From the NCBI RefSeq assembly GCF_003589595.1, contig NW_020654289.1, positions 5,449,590-5,513,589 of the forward strand: DNA of 64,000 nt. The letters run 5' to 3'. This DNA comes from Hyposmocoma kahamanoa. Its lineage: Eukaryota > Arthropoda > Insecta > Lepidoptera > Cosmopterigidae. Below, one piece after another: positions 10,820 to 23,124 of the stretch. The notes under the pieces are model-generated. The model was given only the letters and a program-made list of their open reading frames with translations. It was not told where the DNA came from and ran no database searches. The position numbers were made by a program, and so were the translations under genes. Position 1 is the first letter of the stretch. Each line of letters opens with the position of its first letter.

Positions 10820-11455
10820 TATTTTTATTATTATCGTTTTTATTATACCAACATTCTTTCTAACAACATTTTAGTTTTTTTCTGATTATCGTCTGATATG
10901 TCCATGAGGTCCATCGTATCTGCCTACCCCAGCGGGAGACAAGCATATTATGTACTCTTTATGGCAGTTTCAGACCTCATATTAAATCACTTCTCCACAA
11001 TAACCAGCAATCAATATACCAACATCACTCCAATGCATGTACAGTACAACAGTCAAATTATTCAGAACCAATATGTCAGCCCGTACGATTGCATTAAACC
11101 GGGGTTGCACAAACCTGACCTACCCCTACCGCCGGCGCAGTGCGACAGCGGTATACACACAGCGTTTTATAGCATGCTATAGTGCGCTAAAGGAGGCTAT
11201 AGAGCTTGTAGTGCAGTGTAGCGACCCTAGCCCAGACTGCCTCTAAATTATACACCACTAGGTTTATTGCGGGGGAAGTTTGTACGCGAAATGTGGAGAT
11301 TTAGGTGAATTTTTCTTTTTTATACTGTTACTTGGTTTATTGTCACAGAAAACAATACTATTTCCAAATACGTCTTTTGTTTTGTTGTTTTATTAAAAAA
11401 ATACACTTTGGTAGTAATTTTTATGTTTTTTTTAATTTAATGTCACGTTGTTTTT
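10820..11455. other. Unclassified sequence with overlapping short frames
   Basis: Two overlapping plus-strand frames (10898-11182 and 11037-11246) lack domains and splice context. I see nothing that supports a gene. Confidence 0.35.
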
Positions 11456-11625
11456 TCCATTTTCAATTATTTTTGTGACATCACTCGTCTAGTTTGTTAT
11501 GGTTATTAATATAAAGATCAAACACTTAGAAAAAATTCCTTCGATCCGGCTGTATTCGAACCAACGTCCTCCAGCAAACCGTGCCAGATGCTATGCCAAC
11601 TGAGCCACGGGACAAGCTAGCGGAC
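11455..11625 (-). mobile_element. tRNA-derived SINE family E, reverse orientation
   Basis: On the minus strand: 'cgtggctcagttggcatag..tctggcac' (A box) and a B box read from 'ttcgaaccaacg', then 'ttcgaaggaatttttt' and the 'ataacaaactag..ga.tgatgtcacaaaaa' tail. Counterpart in plus orientation at 54218-54360. Confidence 0.65.
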
Positions 11626-11702
11626 CTTTTCTATGTGCTTGTTGCAGGTCTTTGTATATGGCTTTAACAGTTTTACTATAGTTAACACACAAATTAAATA
11701 AA

Positions 11703-11768
11703 CACTACAGTTAAATACAATTAAGTAAGTAAAAATAGTTAAATACAATTAAGTACAGTTAAGTACGT
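11703..11768 (+). repeat. Minisatellite-like 'agttaaatacaattaagta' repeat
   Basis: Two near-identical units plus a shorter third ('acagttaagtac'). Confidence 0.65.
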
Positions 11769-12057
11769 ACAACTGATCTTACTTAAATGATCATTTTATG
11801 AAATGCATTAAAATGACTGCAGCTTAGTTATAAAACAGATATCTTTTAGAAGAAGCATAAAAAAAATCAATAGGTTTATTTACATTTAATTTTTCATAAA
11901 CATAGGCGCGTCTTTGAATCACCTTTTTTTTAATAAGTAAACCGGAACTATTTTTTTACACACTTTTCTATCATAATACAAGTCCAAATTGGATTCCTTT
12001 TTATTTGGAAAATATATATCGCACTGTTATTACAATAGTGTTATAACTGAAAATATG

Positions 12058-12400
12058 TTAAATTCAAGATTATATACGATTGTTGAACGTAGAATTTGAT
12101 TCTTTACACGTCAATAAAACCGTTGTTAGAATATTGTAAAAAACAACTAAAAGATATCTACTTAACTACTTAACTCGCAATGAGACACGCTTTATGTGAG
12201 TTAGTTGTGGCCAAAATAGTCCTTATTCAAAAATATGAAACTATTTTTTCGCTTTTATTTTTAAATATGTATGTATATTTGGCAAGTAGGAAATAACTTA
12301 TACATAAATTTACACAGATATTTCACGGGAAGCGAGTAATTCGTTTTTCTTCGATTCTGAGAAAATACACTTTTTGAATTAATACAGTATTGTATTAACA
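12058..12400 (-). repeat. Repeat family G, copy 2 (inverted relative to copy 1)
   Basis: Reverse-complement match of 3860-4173 with small indels. Both copies share the two outer zones, so this is a full repeat unit and not a chance match. Confidence 0.8.
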
Positions 12401-13317
12401 GTGCGATACATATATATAGATATATATCTCTCTCTGAGAAGAAAGTGTAGTATTTGTTAACATAGGCGCATTTATGAACTAAATATTAAAAAAATACTGG
12501 CATTTTTATGGCACAACGCGTTATCAATCGATTTCTGCAAAATTTAAGACAAGTTCACAGTGTTAGTTGTATATCGTCAGACAGCGGCAGTCTAGACAGG
12601 GGTAGCGAGTGCATTTTTCTGTCTGAGCTGCCGGTGTGCCGGTCTGCGGGGCTACGAGGCTGCGGAGCTGCCCCTCACAGCGCTGCACCCGACGTTCTTT
12701 TTATAACAACAAATGAGTGTACGCGTAATAACAGCATACACCAGCTTATATCAATTTTGTTAATCTAAAAATTCTTAAAAAGCGTAGCAATCTGGTAAAT
12801 AATTGAAGTATGTATAAGACTTTGACATATTATAGACAGGTTAATAATTGTTTATAACATACGTATAAATGAATTAACAACACTGTGTACTGTCACGCTG
12901 TCGCGGTATTATATTCGTATATCAGTTTGGATAATGCAAATATTTTATTAATAATTATAATGGTTACTGGTGACGTCACGTAAATATTCGTATGCCCAAA
13001 TTTACAAATTTATAGGGGAACATCTTAATATATTGAAAGGAATAAAAATGAGCATAGTACCTGCGATTCTTGATGTATTAAAATGACATTTGATATCTAT
13101 TAATTATTTTTCGTGCTTTATAATTTTACTACTACTTCACTAAATAAAAGTAGTCCGTCTTCAAATAATAATAGCAGGTAGTATTCGCATCCTTGGTGTG
13201 ATAATGCCCCATCTACAAAATGACAACTTTTCAGGAGAGTGGCTTAACGATTCCACGTACTGAATTAGTCGATGATTTTTTTTATAATACCCAGTGACGG
13301 GAAGGGATAAGCGGTAT
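12400..13317. other. Unclassified sequence
   Basis: A plus-strand frame at 12508-12768 has a GC-richer centre (12590-12690) but no domain. The rest is AT-rich with no recognisable feature. Confidence 0.35.
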
Positions 13318-13640
13318 AAGAGTTGAATTTAAATCAAGCTTCACGTGATACAGCATGTTACGTATTCGGAATACCTATGCATAACCTATGCATTTTTTTC
13401 CCTCAGAGCGATACGCGTGTAAAATTATTACGTTAAAAAATAAAATACATGTTTATGATAGTTACGAAATGTTTAATGACAAAAAAAAATAAAAAGAACT
13501 AAATTGTTTTTGAAATAAAATTAATCGGCCCGCTCAAAGCCGGACGGTCACGTAGCGTATGCAGTACGTGGATATCACGCGATCAAGACATTCTTTGCCC
13601 ACAGTTGTTTTATTTTAATACAGGTAATCTGTATTACTTA
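13318..13640 (+). repeat. Repeat family H, copy 1, with ~160-bp insertion
   Basis: Matches 39258-39415 at both ends: 'aatttaaatcaagc.tcac' and 'gtggatatcacgcgatca'/'gttgttttattttaatacag'. About 160 bp (13393-13555) are extra in this copy. Confidence 0.7.
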
Positions 13641-13644
13641 ACTA

Positions 13645-13838
13645 CATTTTTTATGAGACGAAGTGACGATACGAACAAGTCGTGCGTGTGGTGGAAAGCG
13701 ACACGCCTGTCCATAACAGTTGCCGTGCCACTCAAAGATTTAAATCACAAAGATCTGAGAGGCACTGCCACTGCGCCCTTCACCCTGAGACATAAGTTGA
13801 CAAGTTCCATGTGCCTGTATTTTTACCAGCCATCGAAA
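13645..13838 (-). repeat. Repeat family A copy, reverse orientation
   Basis: Reads 'agtgacgatacgaacaagtc' through 'caccctgagacataagttga' to 'tttttaccagcc'; 5' part missing. Confidence 0.75.
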
Positions 13839-13859
13839 ACGCGCTAGCTACATTCGTGT

Positions 13860-14670
13860 TAGTCAAAGTCAAAGTCAAAGATTATTTATTCCATAGGTAA
13901 AATAAATTTACACTTGAAAACGTCACATTTAAGCTACTGCTCGTTCACTACGCTGACCTCCCTGAGAAGGACGAGCAAGAAACTCTAGGGATTGCTCTTT
14001 TCAAATAAACTTAAATGCTATGGAATACACTTTGAATACATACAGAATACACTTTGTGGATTCTGGAGCCATGTCGTCTTTCCATACATCTTTATCTAAC
14101 ACGTAGTCTTCAATTTTGTAATATGATTTTTTGACCAAAATTTTTTTAATGTAGTTTTTCAACTTAGGAAATGATAAACTTAATATATGTTTCGGAATCT
14201 TATTGTAAAAACGTATACAGTTCCCCATAAAAGAATTGTTTACCTTGGTTAAACGAAATCGTGGTACCATGAGTTTCGACTTACCTCTAAGTTTAATATT
14301 ATGGATATCTTCTTTCTTATTGAAATTATGTATATTTTTACAGGCATATAAAATATTTGAGTAAATGTACTGCGACGCCACAGTCATGATACCAGTCTCC
14401 TTAAACTTTTCTCTGAGAGAAACCTGAGAACCTAGACGGTACACAGAACGAATCGCTCGTTTTTGCAATACAAATATGGTTTGAATATCTGCCGCTTTCC
14501 CACACATGAGAATCCCGTAGGACATTATACTATGGAAGTAACTAAAGTAAACTAGTCTAGCAGTACTAACATCATCGGTAAGCTCACGTATTCTGCGGGC
14601 TGCGTATGCAGCGGAGCTTAATCTGCTGGCCAGGGATGATATATGTGAAAACCATTGAAGTTTACTATTT
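13860..14670 (-). mobile_element. LINE 3' end, antisense copy of the 33.7-kb element
   Basis: Reverse complement closely matches 35453-36250 of the large LINE, including the 3' UTR and a (CAAAGT)n tail at 13860-13880. It is 5'-truncated after the RT domain. The few base differences from the 33.7-kb copy suggest both derive from a recently active subfamily. Confidence 0.9.
14001..14525 (-). pseudogene. LINE ORF2 C-terminal fragment
   Basis: 174 codons matching residues ~628-789 of the RT protein at 33700-36069 (shared MSYGILM.GKAADIQTIF and QKRAIRSVYRLGS). It lacks all catalytic RT motifs. The last codons differ because the stop has shifted downstream. Confidence 0.85.
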
Positions 14671-14904
14671 AAGGTTCGTTCCTAATCCGAGACTACACAA
14701 ATCTAAAAAACTCGGACCCACTTCGGATGTCGCTTGTGCACTAAGTCCGCTTCGTATAAAATACGAATATCGCTTGTACACCTGGCGATAAAACGATCGC
14801 TATGACATTTCGAACCGTCATTACTCGGATTCGGAACTGATACGAATTCCGATTCGCACGTCCTCGTAATGGGCAAACACTCTTACCCTTCAAACCTTCC
14901 TTAA

Positions 14905-15112
14905 CCTAACCTTCAACAGTATCAATTATTAAGGAAACTTTTCTAAGTTGTTTCACTTTCGGGTAATTTGGATAGTGCGCCGGTACCTCCGGCGCACTAT
15001 CCAAATCCGGCGCACTAATTTCGTTACGAACAGAGTCATTAATTATGGGATTTCCTAGCTTGGGGCCTGGTAATCTGTGTGGTTGTCTGTTCAACTATAT
15101 ACAACTTATCGA
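14905..15112 (-). repeat. Repeat family M, copy 2, carrying an internal palindrome
   Basis: Reverse-oriented match to 8319-8525. At the 'ccggcgcactatccaaat' word this copy has an added inverted duplicate, forming a perfect hairpin (14966-15006). Confidence 0.8.
14966..15006. repeat. Perfect 18-bp palindrome with 5-nt loop
   Basis: Arms 14966-14983 and 14989-15006 (ATTTGGATAGTGCGCCGG and its complement), spacer tacct. The sister copy at 8.4 kb has only one arm. Confidence 0.9.
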
Positions 15113-15142
15113 GTTCTTTGGTTTTCGCGATTGTTACACATA

Positions 15143-15233
15143 GGAAATGAAACTATTTTTCCGGATTTAAATAGTGTATATTTGTTTTTTGGGACGCAAT
15201 TTAAATCCGGAAAAATAGTTTCATTTCCTATAT
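15143..15233. mobile_element. Foldback (FB) element, short derivative
   Basis: Arms of 'ataggaaatgaaactatttt' + 'ccggattt' face each other across ~30 bp. The same arms bound the larger foldback at 32.6-33.0 kb. Upstream 'ggttttcgcgattgttacac' is also shared with that copy. Confidence 0.8.
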
Positions 15234-15837
15234 ATACAACTTATACACTACAACGTTACCATTTTTGCACCATCATCCCAGGGTTTAAAAATATCTATTC
15301 GGCCTTTACTATTAATGTTTTCTATTAAACACCGGTCGGAAATTTAGCTAAATAGCTATTATAGTAAAATAAAACCCTTTAACACCATAATATTGTTTGA
15401 ACTACATAATTACTGTCATTAGAGCTTCTTTAATTAAAGGGTGAAATTTTACGCGAGCAATTTTCTCACGGACTTGACACAGAAATACACTTTTATAGAC
15501 AATAGCCTTCTTTGCACAGTCACTCTAAGGCGCGTGATCAGGAGCGTAAATAATTACACGCTGGAAAGCCCGCACGCTCAATCCTGCAACTGTCCTCTCT
15601 GTTTGATTTTTTTTTAAGCAAATGTTATTTCGCACGCAATTGCTCATGTTCGTTTCTGTTACAACGAAAGAGCTACGTGTAAAGGCTAATAACGCAGAAT
15701 AGACCGCGTGCAACTGGCGGGTGTTGGAGTAGATCGCGCGGTCTTTCCCTTATCCTTCCGATGCTTTACACGCGCGCTCAATAGCGCACGATTACTGTAT
15801 CACGCGCGAAAGAGTGACTGTGTAAAGCGCGCTATTA

Positions 15838-16044
15838 ATAACGTACACACTCAACATAGCCCCGCACTAGGGAAGCCCAGTGTCGCAGGTGCCATGGACA
15901 CACACATAGACAACCACAAATTACACCCAAACGCACGAGAGAAATAAATGTAGGCCATACACATATTTCTCCCGGTCCGGGAGACGAACCTGGGACCTCT
16001 GCGTGGCAGTCCTGAATGGTAACCATTCGGCCACGGAGGCTATA
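15838..16044 (-). mobile_element. tRNA-derived SINE family B, full copy, reverse orientation
   Basis: On the minus strand: A box 'cctccgtggccgaatggtta', B-box region 'caggttcgtctcccgg', body 'atttatttctctcgtgcgtt', and tail 'gtgtaatttgtggttgtcta'. About 205 bp. Confidence 0.8.
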
Positions 16045-16202
16045 TTGACTGTTTTGTAACGCTAACTGACTGAATGACGCGGATTGACGAACAACATATA
16101 CATAACGGTATATCCTACAACACGCGCTGGTTTTTTTTCATATAATTGTTGTTTCTGAAGCCTGAATTCTAATAATAAATCTATACAACCAAGAAAAATT
16201 AA

Positions 16203-16480
16203 ACTAAAGCCGTATTAGCCTAATGGTTTGACTTACCGCCTCTCAAACAGAACGCCGGTTCGAATCCGAACTCGCACCTCAAAGGTTTTTAGGATTTTTT
16301 GTGCGAAATTCAATTTGATATTTACCATGAGCTTTTCAGTTAAGGAAAAGCCGAAAAAGGTTCACAACTATGCACTCACTAGTTCGAACGCAGCGCATTC
16401 GCTATTGCTTAATGTAATTATAAAAAAATATATGCAATACTCATGGCATACTTATAAATAAAGAAAAGCATCTTAAAATT
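16203..16480 (+). mobile_element. tRNA-derived SINE family I
   Basis: Head 'gtattagcctaatggttt' (A box) and 'gccggttcgaatccgaactc' (B box), then a body with 'caatttgatatttaccatga' and 'gcttttcagttaaggaaaag', typical of a lepidopteran SINE. Ends in AT-rich sequence. Confidence 0.65.
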
Positions 16481-19400
16481 TTGTTAATTACTACCCAAAA
16501 AAAGACAATTAACAATCAATTTGAAGCTCTTTCTTCTGGTATCTCCTTACTGAAAAAGCGACTTCACAGGGCCCAAGGAAATATCATTATCCCAAGTATC
16601 CGGAGACGCGCGGAGAATACCAACCCGGGAAAATCAATCTCCCCGCAAACACTGTACAATATACACAACTCTATAATGCACATATCGCTACCGTGCTATA
16701 GAATCTCTATTTGTATATTCGTAGCACGCGCGTACTCGTAGAAGCGCTACGGCGTCTGTCACGTAGGCCACACTGTAGTGGGTTGTTTTATTCGTATTAT
16801 GGAATGAAAGACAATTATTTAAAATAATGTTTTTCTTTTGCATCATATTTTTTTGATAATATGGATCCTTATTTTATTGGGGGTGGGGATTTTCTTCGAT
16901 TAAGATTACCCTGATCATATACAAATTATACTACTAAACTACTACTACTACTACTATGAAACTTGCAAAGGTAGTGGTCAACATGTACCGTGGACGTTTT
17001 ACATATATGATGTTAATCATTCGCCGAATACAGTGATTGTTATTATAAATCGTTCAAGTTTCATAGAACAACAAAACAAATTGCTATGGTAAGCAGAAAA
17101 GCGAGAAAGCCTAAGAGAGCTAGATTATTTATGTACTGGATTTGTATTACAGTGTGTCGGTTTTGAAAATATGATTTTCTATTGGCCAATATTTTACATT
17201 TATAGACTAAATCAAGTTATTAAGCGAACAAAACAAACAAACTAGCTAATTATTTCATTAACATCATGTAAAAATTATTCAATAATGGAGGCTCCATGTG
17301 ACCAGGAGTACCAGGGCGGCATAACTTGACGACGGTGTCCGGGCTGCTAGGCGGCAGCGGCCGCGAGGCGCATTGCAGGCGGGTGAACGGCCGCGCATCG
17401 ATCGCATCCCGCCCCGCACTTCCAGCACCCACCCGCGTCCGCTACACTTCCCTATACACCCCTCCTGCACCCCGCCGCTTGCGTAACCCCCCGCCCGCGC
17501 CTTAGGTGCTCCCTTACATAAGCGCGTCGCGTGATTTCCTTTCCGGGTCTTTAAAACTTTATAGTAACCAGCCGAATTATGAGCTCCGCGTAAAAATAAA
17601 CGATCATGTTTTTGCTGAATTTTGTGTGCAGAGCCGAATTTATATTTAAACAAAATTGAAGACGTTAAATATTATGACTTTCTTTGTGTGACCAACTCTG
17701 TGAATGTTCCGCAAAGCTGATTTCACCATATTGTTAAAATTGTAGAAAAAGAAATATATAACTGCATACACAAAATCCCCACACGCCATCGTACATTTAA
17801 AACAACCTAAAACGTGTACATATAGCCCAGCATCCCCTCCCTATCGCTGAGCTGGTGTAGACATCCCATGAAATATCGGGGGTTATTAATTATTCCAATT
17901 CTGCCGCGAAGCCTCCGTCCGCCCCTTTCTATTTCTACCCTATTTATTTTTCAATGCCCAGCCACAATGGGTTTTGCCTCGTAACGTGGTATTTGATTTT
18001 GTAACAGATTGGTTTGTTTAAGAACTAAAACTTACCTTGTCATTCACCCATTATACTACTGGGTACGTGTCTCCTCTAAGGAGAGGGTTTAAACTATAGT
18101 CCGCCACATAGAAGGAATTTGTGTTTGGGAGGGTATGCGAACCTTCTCTGCGCTGGTTTCACAACAATGTTTACTCTCAGATACAAAGACCAGTCAATTG
18201 AGAACTAATCGTTTTTTCATCCAGGTTACCGCAGTTATATAGTAAACTTAACATACTGACTTTAAATTAATTTGTATACTAAATGATAATATCAATAGTT
18301 TAAATTTATTTCTCGCATGGCATCCGGAAACTTTATATTACTATACCAAATTTACAAAACAATAATAAGCAATGCAAATAACTAATAATGTGACCCCATA
18401 AGAAAGAATAAGCGCTACGTACGTACAGGCGCTGAAACAAAAGAGGAAGCTACGCTGTAGCCGCGTAGCAGAGCGCGGCAGCGTAGCGGGGTTACGGCTG
18501 TGGTCGTCGACCCCTGGCCGTGAACGGGGGTGCGCCGGCCGGGCCTCTGCTCCTCACACCTCGTACTTCCCCGCTATAGCACCATGGCCCCCGCGCTTCC
18601 CCGCAGCCGCACCCCGCGCCGCGCCAGACACGTGCGCGCCGCACCCGTCGAAGCATAAAGGGTGATTAAATACATTTATGAAACTTTTCAATTCAATGCG
18701 AGTTTTATATAGCATCTGAAACGATAGTATAGATGTAAATATTAATATATGTACGTGGTTATCTTTGTCTTGCTTCTCTTCTTTTGTTTTCTTTTCAAGA
18801 CGCGTTTTGAAAACAAAGTCGCAATTCTAAGTATAAAACTAACGAATATATACAAAAACAATAACATGTGGTTTGTGAAACTTTCGATGCACAACTGCAG
18901 AACATAACTACTATATTCGTCTACTACCTAAAAAAGTCTTGCAACAAAACATTAGGAAATACAAAATATAATTTCAAAACACATTCGAATAAGCACATAC
19001 TGTATCAGCATAACATTACCCAAGCACTCACACAGCGATAACCACACACACATGCGCAACTACCAAGTTTTACGCTGTGTAGCGTACGCGCCACACCCCC
19101 GGCTCACGACGCCTGTGCAAGGCGGCACGCGCACATAGAAAAGCTCCAGGGAAATTGTTTGACCGGGGTGCGTTCGAGACGTGTTCCTATACTGTTGCAA
19201 CTGCAAATGTGTGCTTGGAAAATGTATGTTAACGTTCTGCTTCCGTGTTTATTCGTGTCACGCACACAGCCGGAGATCACAGGGGCGGTTAGTGTGTGTG
19301 TTTTGTGTTATATGTGTGCGTAGTGCAACGACACCGCTTCCGGTTCCGGCGGGTACAACGGCCCCTCTGATTTACGCCGCTGAAGGTTTGCGTGTTATTG

Positions 19401-20279
19401 TGATGTTATTATTACTAGATCTAGGCTCATTAGAATTGTTTTACTGAATTATAAAGGGGTATGCAGTTTTCGTACATATAGCCACTGCATAAGCTATATT
19501 AACCTTTGGTTTTTCAAACTGCAAATTTGACTTGAAATAAAAGGCCTGAGGTACAATTTTGAGCAAAAATTTGTAACATGTTGTACTCGTATATTTATAG
19601 ATATATTACACAGTATCATGGGTACAAGTTCCAAAAGCCACATGTAGCCCATTGTAGAATTCTCTAGTTTCCTATTTGTATTACGTAATCGTTTTATAAT
19701 ATGGGTATTGATTTGTTGACAAAAAATATACATATGTCGATACCACAGAGATTATAGTCTACTCAATAAATTTTCTCTACTCTACCCTCTAAGTCGTAAA
19801 TATTCGAAGAAGCCACATTAATAAGCCCACTGGGAAATTCGAATCTTCTTAGCGGCAATATTTACATTAACTCACTTAACTTACCACCCCATTAACAATT
19901 AAGCGCTATATCAATTAGCATTTAATTAACAATTAGAATGTGCTCCGAACAACAGACAAACAAAAGGCTTTAAGCGTTGTTTTTGTTTTGAGGCCCATTG
20001 TCTTACGGTGCGGTCGTTACGTCATTTCACGCCTCGGCGTTTTTAGGCCCCATTTGAAATTAAAATGTTATTTTAGAGCCGGTTGAATGCCCGGCGCTTT
20101 ATTTTATTACACACAGCATTGTACAATGAGTATGACACCTAGCGATTGCAAATCAAAAACAGGTATTTCAAACAATGAAATATTTTATATCCAACTGATA
20201 CTCCTTTTATTGGACAATCACTTTTATAGTGCAGTGGAATATCTTCGAAGAAAATGTAGTATTATCATCTTTATATATT
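16481..20279. other. Largely unclassified region with three GC-rich patches
   Basis: No gene is supportable. GC-rich patches lie at about 17285-17545, 18410-18660 and 19060-19390 in AT-rich surroundings. A 124-codon minus-strand frame (17279-17653) is compositional and shows no domain. The patches could be promoters or untranslated first exons of genes outside my recognition. A (CTA)n run is at 16930-16957. Confidence 0.35.
18044..18195 (+). repeat. Repeat family J copy
   Basis: 'ctactgggtacgtgtctcctctaaggagag' then 'tatagtccgcca' and 'cttctctgcgctggtttcac'; related to 10426 and 30660. Confidence 0.6.
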
Positions 20280-20542
20280 TTTTATAATATTATAAGCGAC
20301 GAGACGAACAAGCCGTGCGCCTGTTGGTAAGCGACACGCCTACCCATAACAGTTGCAATGCAACACAGAGCTTGCCACTGCGCATGTCACCCTGAGACGT
20401 AAGTTGACAAGTCCCATGTGCCTGTAATTATATAGCACTCTTACTCTTCCAAACTGGAACACGGTAATGATCACATTACTGCTTGGCGGCTGCAAGGTGG
20501 CAGTACTTCCCTGGAAAAACACTTTCACAAGCAGCTTTACTG
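20280..20542 (-). repeat. Repeat family A copy, reverse orientation
   Basis: From 'ataagcgacgagacgaacaa' to 'cagtacttccctgg' and 'ttcacaagcagcttta', close to full length. Confidence 0.8.
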
Positions 20543-20994
20543 GTACTAAACTGCTATAGTTGAACGTCGTTTAATTTTGACAAAAATTTGTATTTAGTTA
20601 ATGAACGAAAGTATGAATGAATTCTTTTTTATTACACATTGAAAACTATAATGACAACACAGAACGAGTTAATGTTCGAGCGGCCTTATTGCTAAGCAGC
20701 AATTTCTTTCAGGCAACCTTAGGATAGATATTTAAGAGTTGGAAAAGGGGGCTATTTAACTACGTTCCTAGGCGTATCATCTGAGAAAGCTGACATTTTT
20801 GTTGTTAAAGGGCTCTAGAATGTGAACGAAGAAAAAGTTTTTCAACAAATACTTATGGAAGTGACGCTTAGTATTTGGAATTCTGGATTGTACGAGTACT
20901 TTTTAATAAATCGAACATAGTTTGAGCTTACGGCATATAATACTGCAAGGGGGCTAGAATTATGTGTGCGGGAGTTTATAATTGTTGTTAAGAT

Positions 20995-21215
20995 TTTTTT
21001 CATAATATCAAGTGACGGGACGAACAAGTCGTACGCCTGATGGTAAGCTACACGCCTATCCATAGCAGTTGCAGTGCCACTCAAGAGCTTTAAAGCGCAA
21101 AGATCTGAGGGGCACTGCCACTGCGCCCGTCACCCTGAGACATAAATTGACAAGTCCCATGTGCCTGTAATTTCATCAGCACCCTTACCCTTCAAAACAG
21201 GAACATACTTCACTA
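20995..21215 (-). repeat. Repeat family A copy, reverse orientation
   Basis: 'cataatatcaagtgacgg' to 'cagcacccttacccttcaaa'; lacks the 5' ~70 bp. Confidence 0.8.
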
Positions 21216-21219
21216 CTAC

Positions 21220-22240
21220 TACTAACTCTACTAGTTCTCCGGACCAGTATCAGAGATGTTAGTCGCAGTATATAACGAAAGTCGGACATAACTTCCAACT
21301 TAAAGGGCAACACACGTACCCCGCGCATCTTTTCGCTTTTGGTCCTCGTCCAATACGCTGCTAAGCCGCGCTAGCTGGGATAGACGCCCGGTCACGTTAC
21401 CGGGATAGATGAATGAATCCATCCCTATAAGTAATCCACGCACCCCATATCCCGATTCTCGGGACGCACATTTTAACTTATTACATAAAACATAAACAAG
21501 ACCAAAGCAGTTCTAAGCTTCACTATGAGTCGAAAAAGTGCCCACTCAGTGCTCTCCTTGCCGAAACCACATTCTACTTTTGTTCATAGAATCTTGAAAC
21601 TGCTTTTCTGAAAAGTTGTCATTTTATAGAAGAGAACTTCGATAGAGCGTTCGTTTGCGCTATTGCCATACTACCTATTGATGTTATTCCAAAAAAATCA
21701 CGGTAATAGATATCTGTAATAGGCATTCTTATATCAAAGTTCAATAATTTTCATAAGAGCTAAAATCATTTACATACGTTCTGCAGTGGTCATATGTTTT
21801 CTCTTATTTATTAGAAGAAACATATTCTGAAGGGTAGGCGTATTGACAACCGGCATCAATATCAAAGGACGAATTGTTTCCATGCCAATAATTTAAGGCT
21901 GTCAGCACAATTTTGGTGTAACCTACATTAATTTTTTTTCTACAATATAAATATAAATACAATATAAATGATACTAAAGTATCAAGTATTATGGCACAGC
22001 ATAGTGCTGTGGGGCAATACTACTGAAGCATCATGCCTATTTACGTAGCAAAAAAACCTTATCCAAATACCTCAATTTCAAAAGCACAATTTACTCACGC
22101 TTCCCTCAATATATATCTCTGAGACTTGTTTTTTTTGTAAAAACCACAATTTTTTAAATGCCGACAATACATTCCAACAAAACATTTCATGCGTCACAAA
22201 AATAGATCAATGCTTCCTGTATAATAATAATCATAATATA
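21220..22240. other. Unclassified AT-rich sequence
   Basis: No gene or clear repeat seen. A GC-richer piece at 21340-21470 is unexplained. Confidence 0.4.
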
Positions 22241-22246
22241 ACGATA

Positions 22247-22456
22247 ATGCGCACACACTGAACATAGGCCCGCACTAGGGAAACCCTGTGTCGCGGGTGC
22301 CATGGACACACACACAGACAAGCACAAATTACACTCAAACTCACAAGAGACATAAATGTAAGCCATACAAATATTTCTCCCGGCGCGGGAATCGAACCTG
22401 AGACCTCTACGTGGCAGTCCGGCTACGTATAGTAACCGTTCGGCTACGGAGGACTA
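22247..22456 (-). mobile_element. tRNA-derived SINE family B, full copy, reverse orientation
   Basis: Same order as the copy at 15838: 'gcgcacacactgaacatagg', 'aaattacactcaaactcac', 'ggcgcgggaatcgaacctga' and 'gtaaccgttcggctacgga'. Confidence 0.8.
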
Positions 22457-22470
22457 TCTAAATTAACTCT

Positions 22471-22640
22471 ACATTGGTCTAGCTCTTACATTATGTCCAT
22501 AAAAGTTTATAACAAACTGCCTGATGTACTTAAAAACGAAACTAATAATACAATATTTTTTTCAAAACTAAAAGGCTTATTTATAAATAAATGTTATTAT
22601 AATATTAATGAATACCTGAACGTAACTTTTTAACAAAAAG
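22471..22640 (+). pseudogene. LINE ORF2 C-terminal remnant
   Basis: Reading the plus strand from about 22490 gives KVYNKLPDVLKNETN, then SKLKGLFINKCYYN: the FYNKLP...F...K..L motif that ends CR1/L2-like LINE ORF2 proteins. The catalytic domain is absent. Confidence 0.6.
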
Positions 22641-22884
22641 GTAAATTTGAAAACAGCCTACTTACTCTCTTCCATTCTACTTTGTTGTACCCGAGAGGGT
22701 CCTTGATATGATATTTCTATTAACACCTTGTATACCGCTGTGGAATGCAAATAAACATTAAATTTAAATTTAAATTGGAATTAAAGTACATAATATTTTT
22801 TTATTTCGATGCTATTTTCATGTATAAAAAATATTTAATAATAACTTATTATTAATCACCCCAAATACTTATGTTTGGGGTGAT

Positions 22885-22970
22885 AATGGGGCATCATCCT
22901 GTGATCGTCCGGGGCGTCTAAGATATCGCTGGAAGGATGGTGTCAAACCGCTACTGCGCTGATAGTCTCA
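22885..22970 (+). pseudogene. Possible RTE-type LINE C-terminal remnant
   Basis: Short translation DRPGRLRYRWKDGVK resembles the GRPR.RW.D box near the end of RTE-like proteins. Only ~25 codons, so tentative. Confidence 0.35.
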
Positions 22971-23062
22971 TTTATATTTTTAACTTAGGCTTTCATTTTA
23001 CTAAATTTTCAAACTTTCGTTTTTTTTTAGATTTAAATTTCATTTAAATCTTAAAATGTGTA

Positions 23063-23082
23063 GTGTGTGTGTGTGTGTGTAT
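23063..23082 (+). repeat. (GT)n microsatellite
   Basis: Run of about ten GT units. Confidence 0.8.
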
Positions 23083-23124
23083 GTTTGTTTTAACCTATTG
23101 CCATAGATTAGGAGAGCAGTGTCT

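Noticed and set aside
12508..12768. 86-codon plus-strand frame with a Cys-containing middle
   Set aside because: No recognisable domain, no conserved spacing of cysteines, no splice signals.
17279..17653. 124-codon minus-strand frame
   Set aside because: Arg/Gly-rich product of GC composition; no domain and no splice context.
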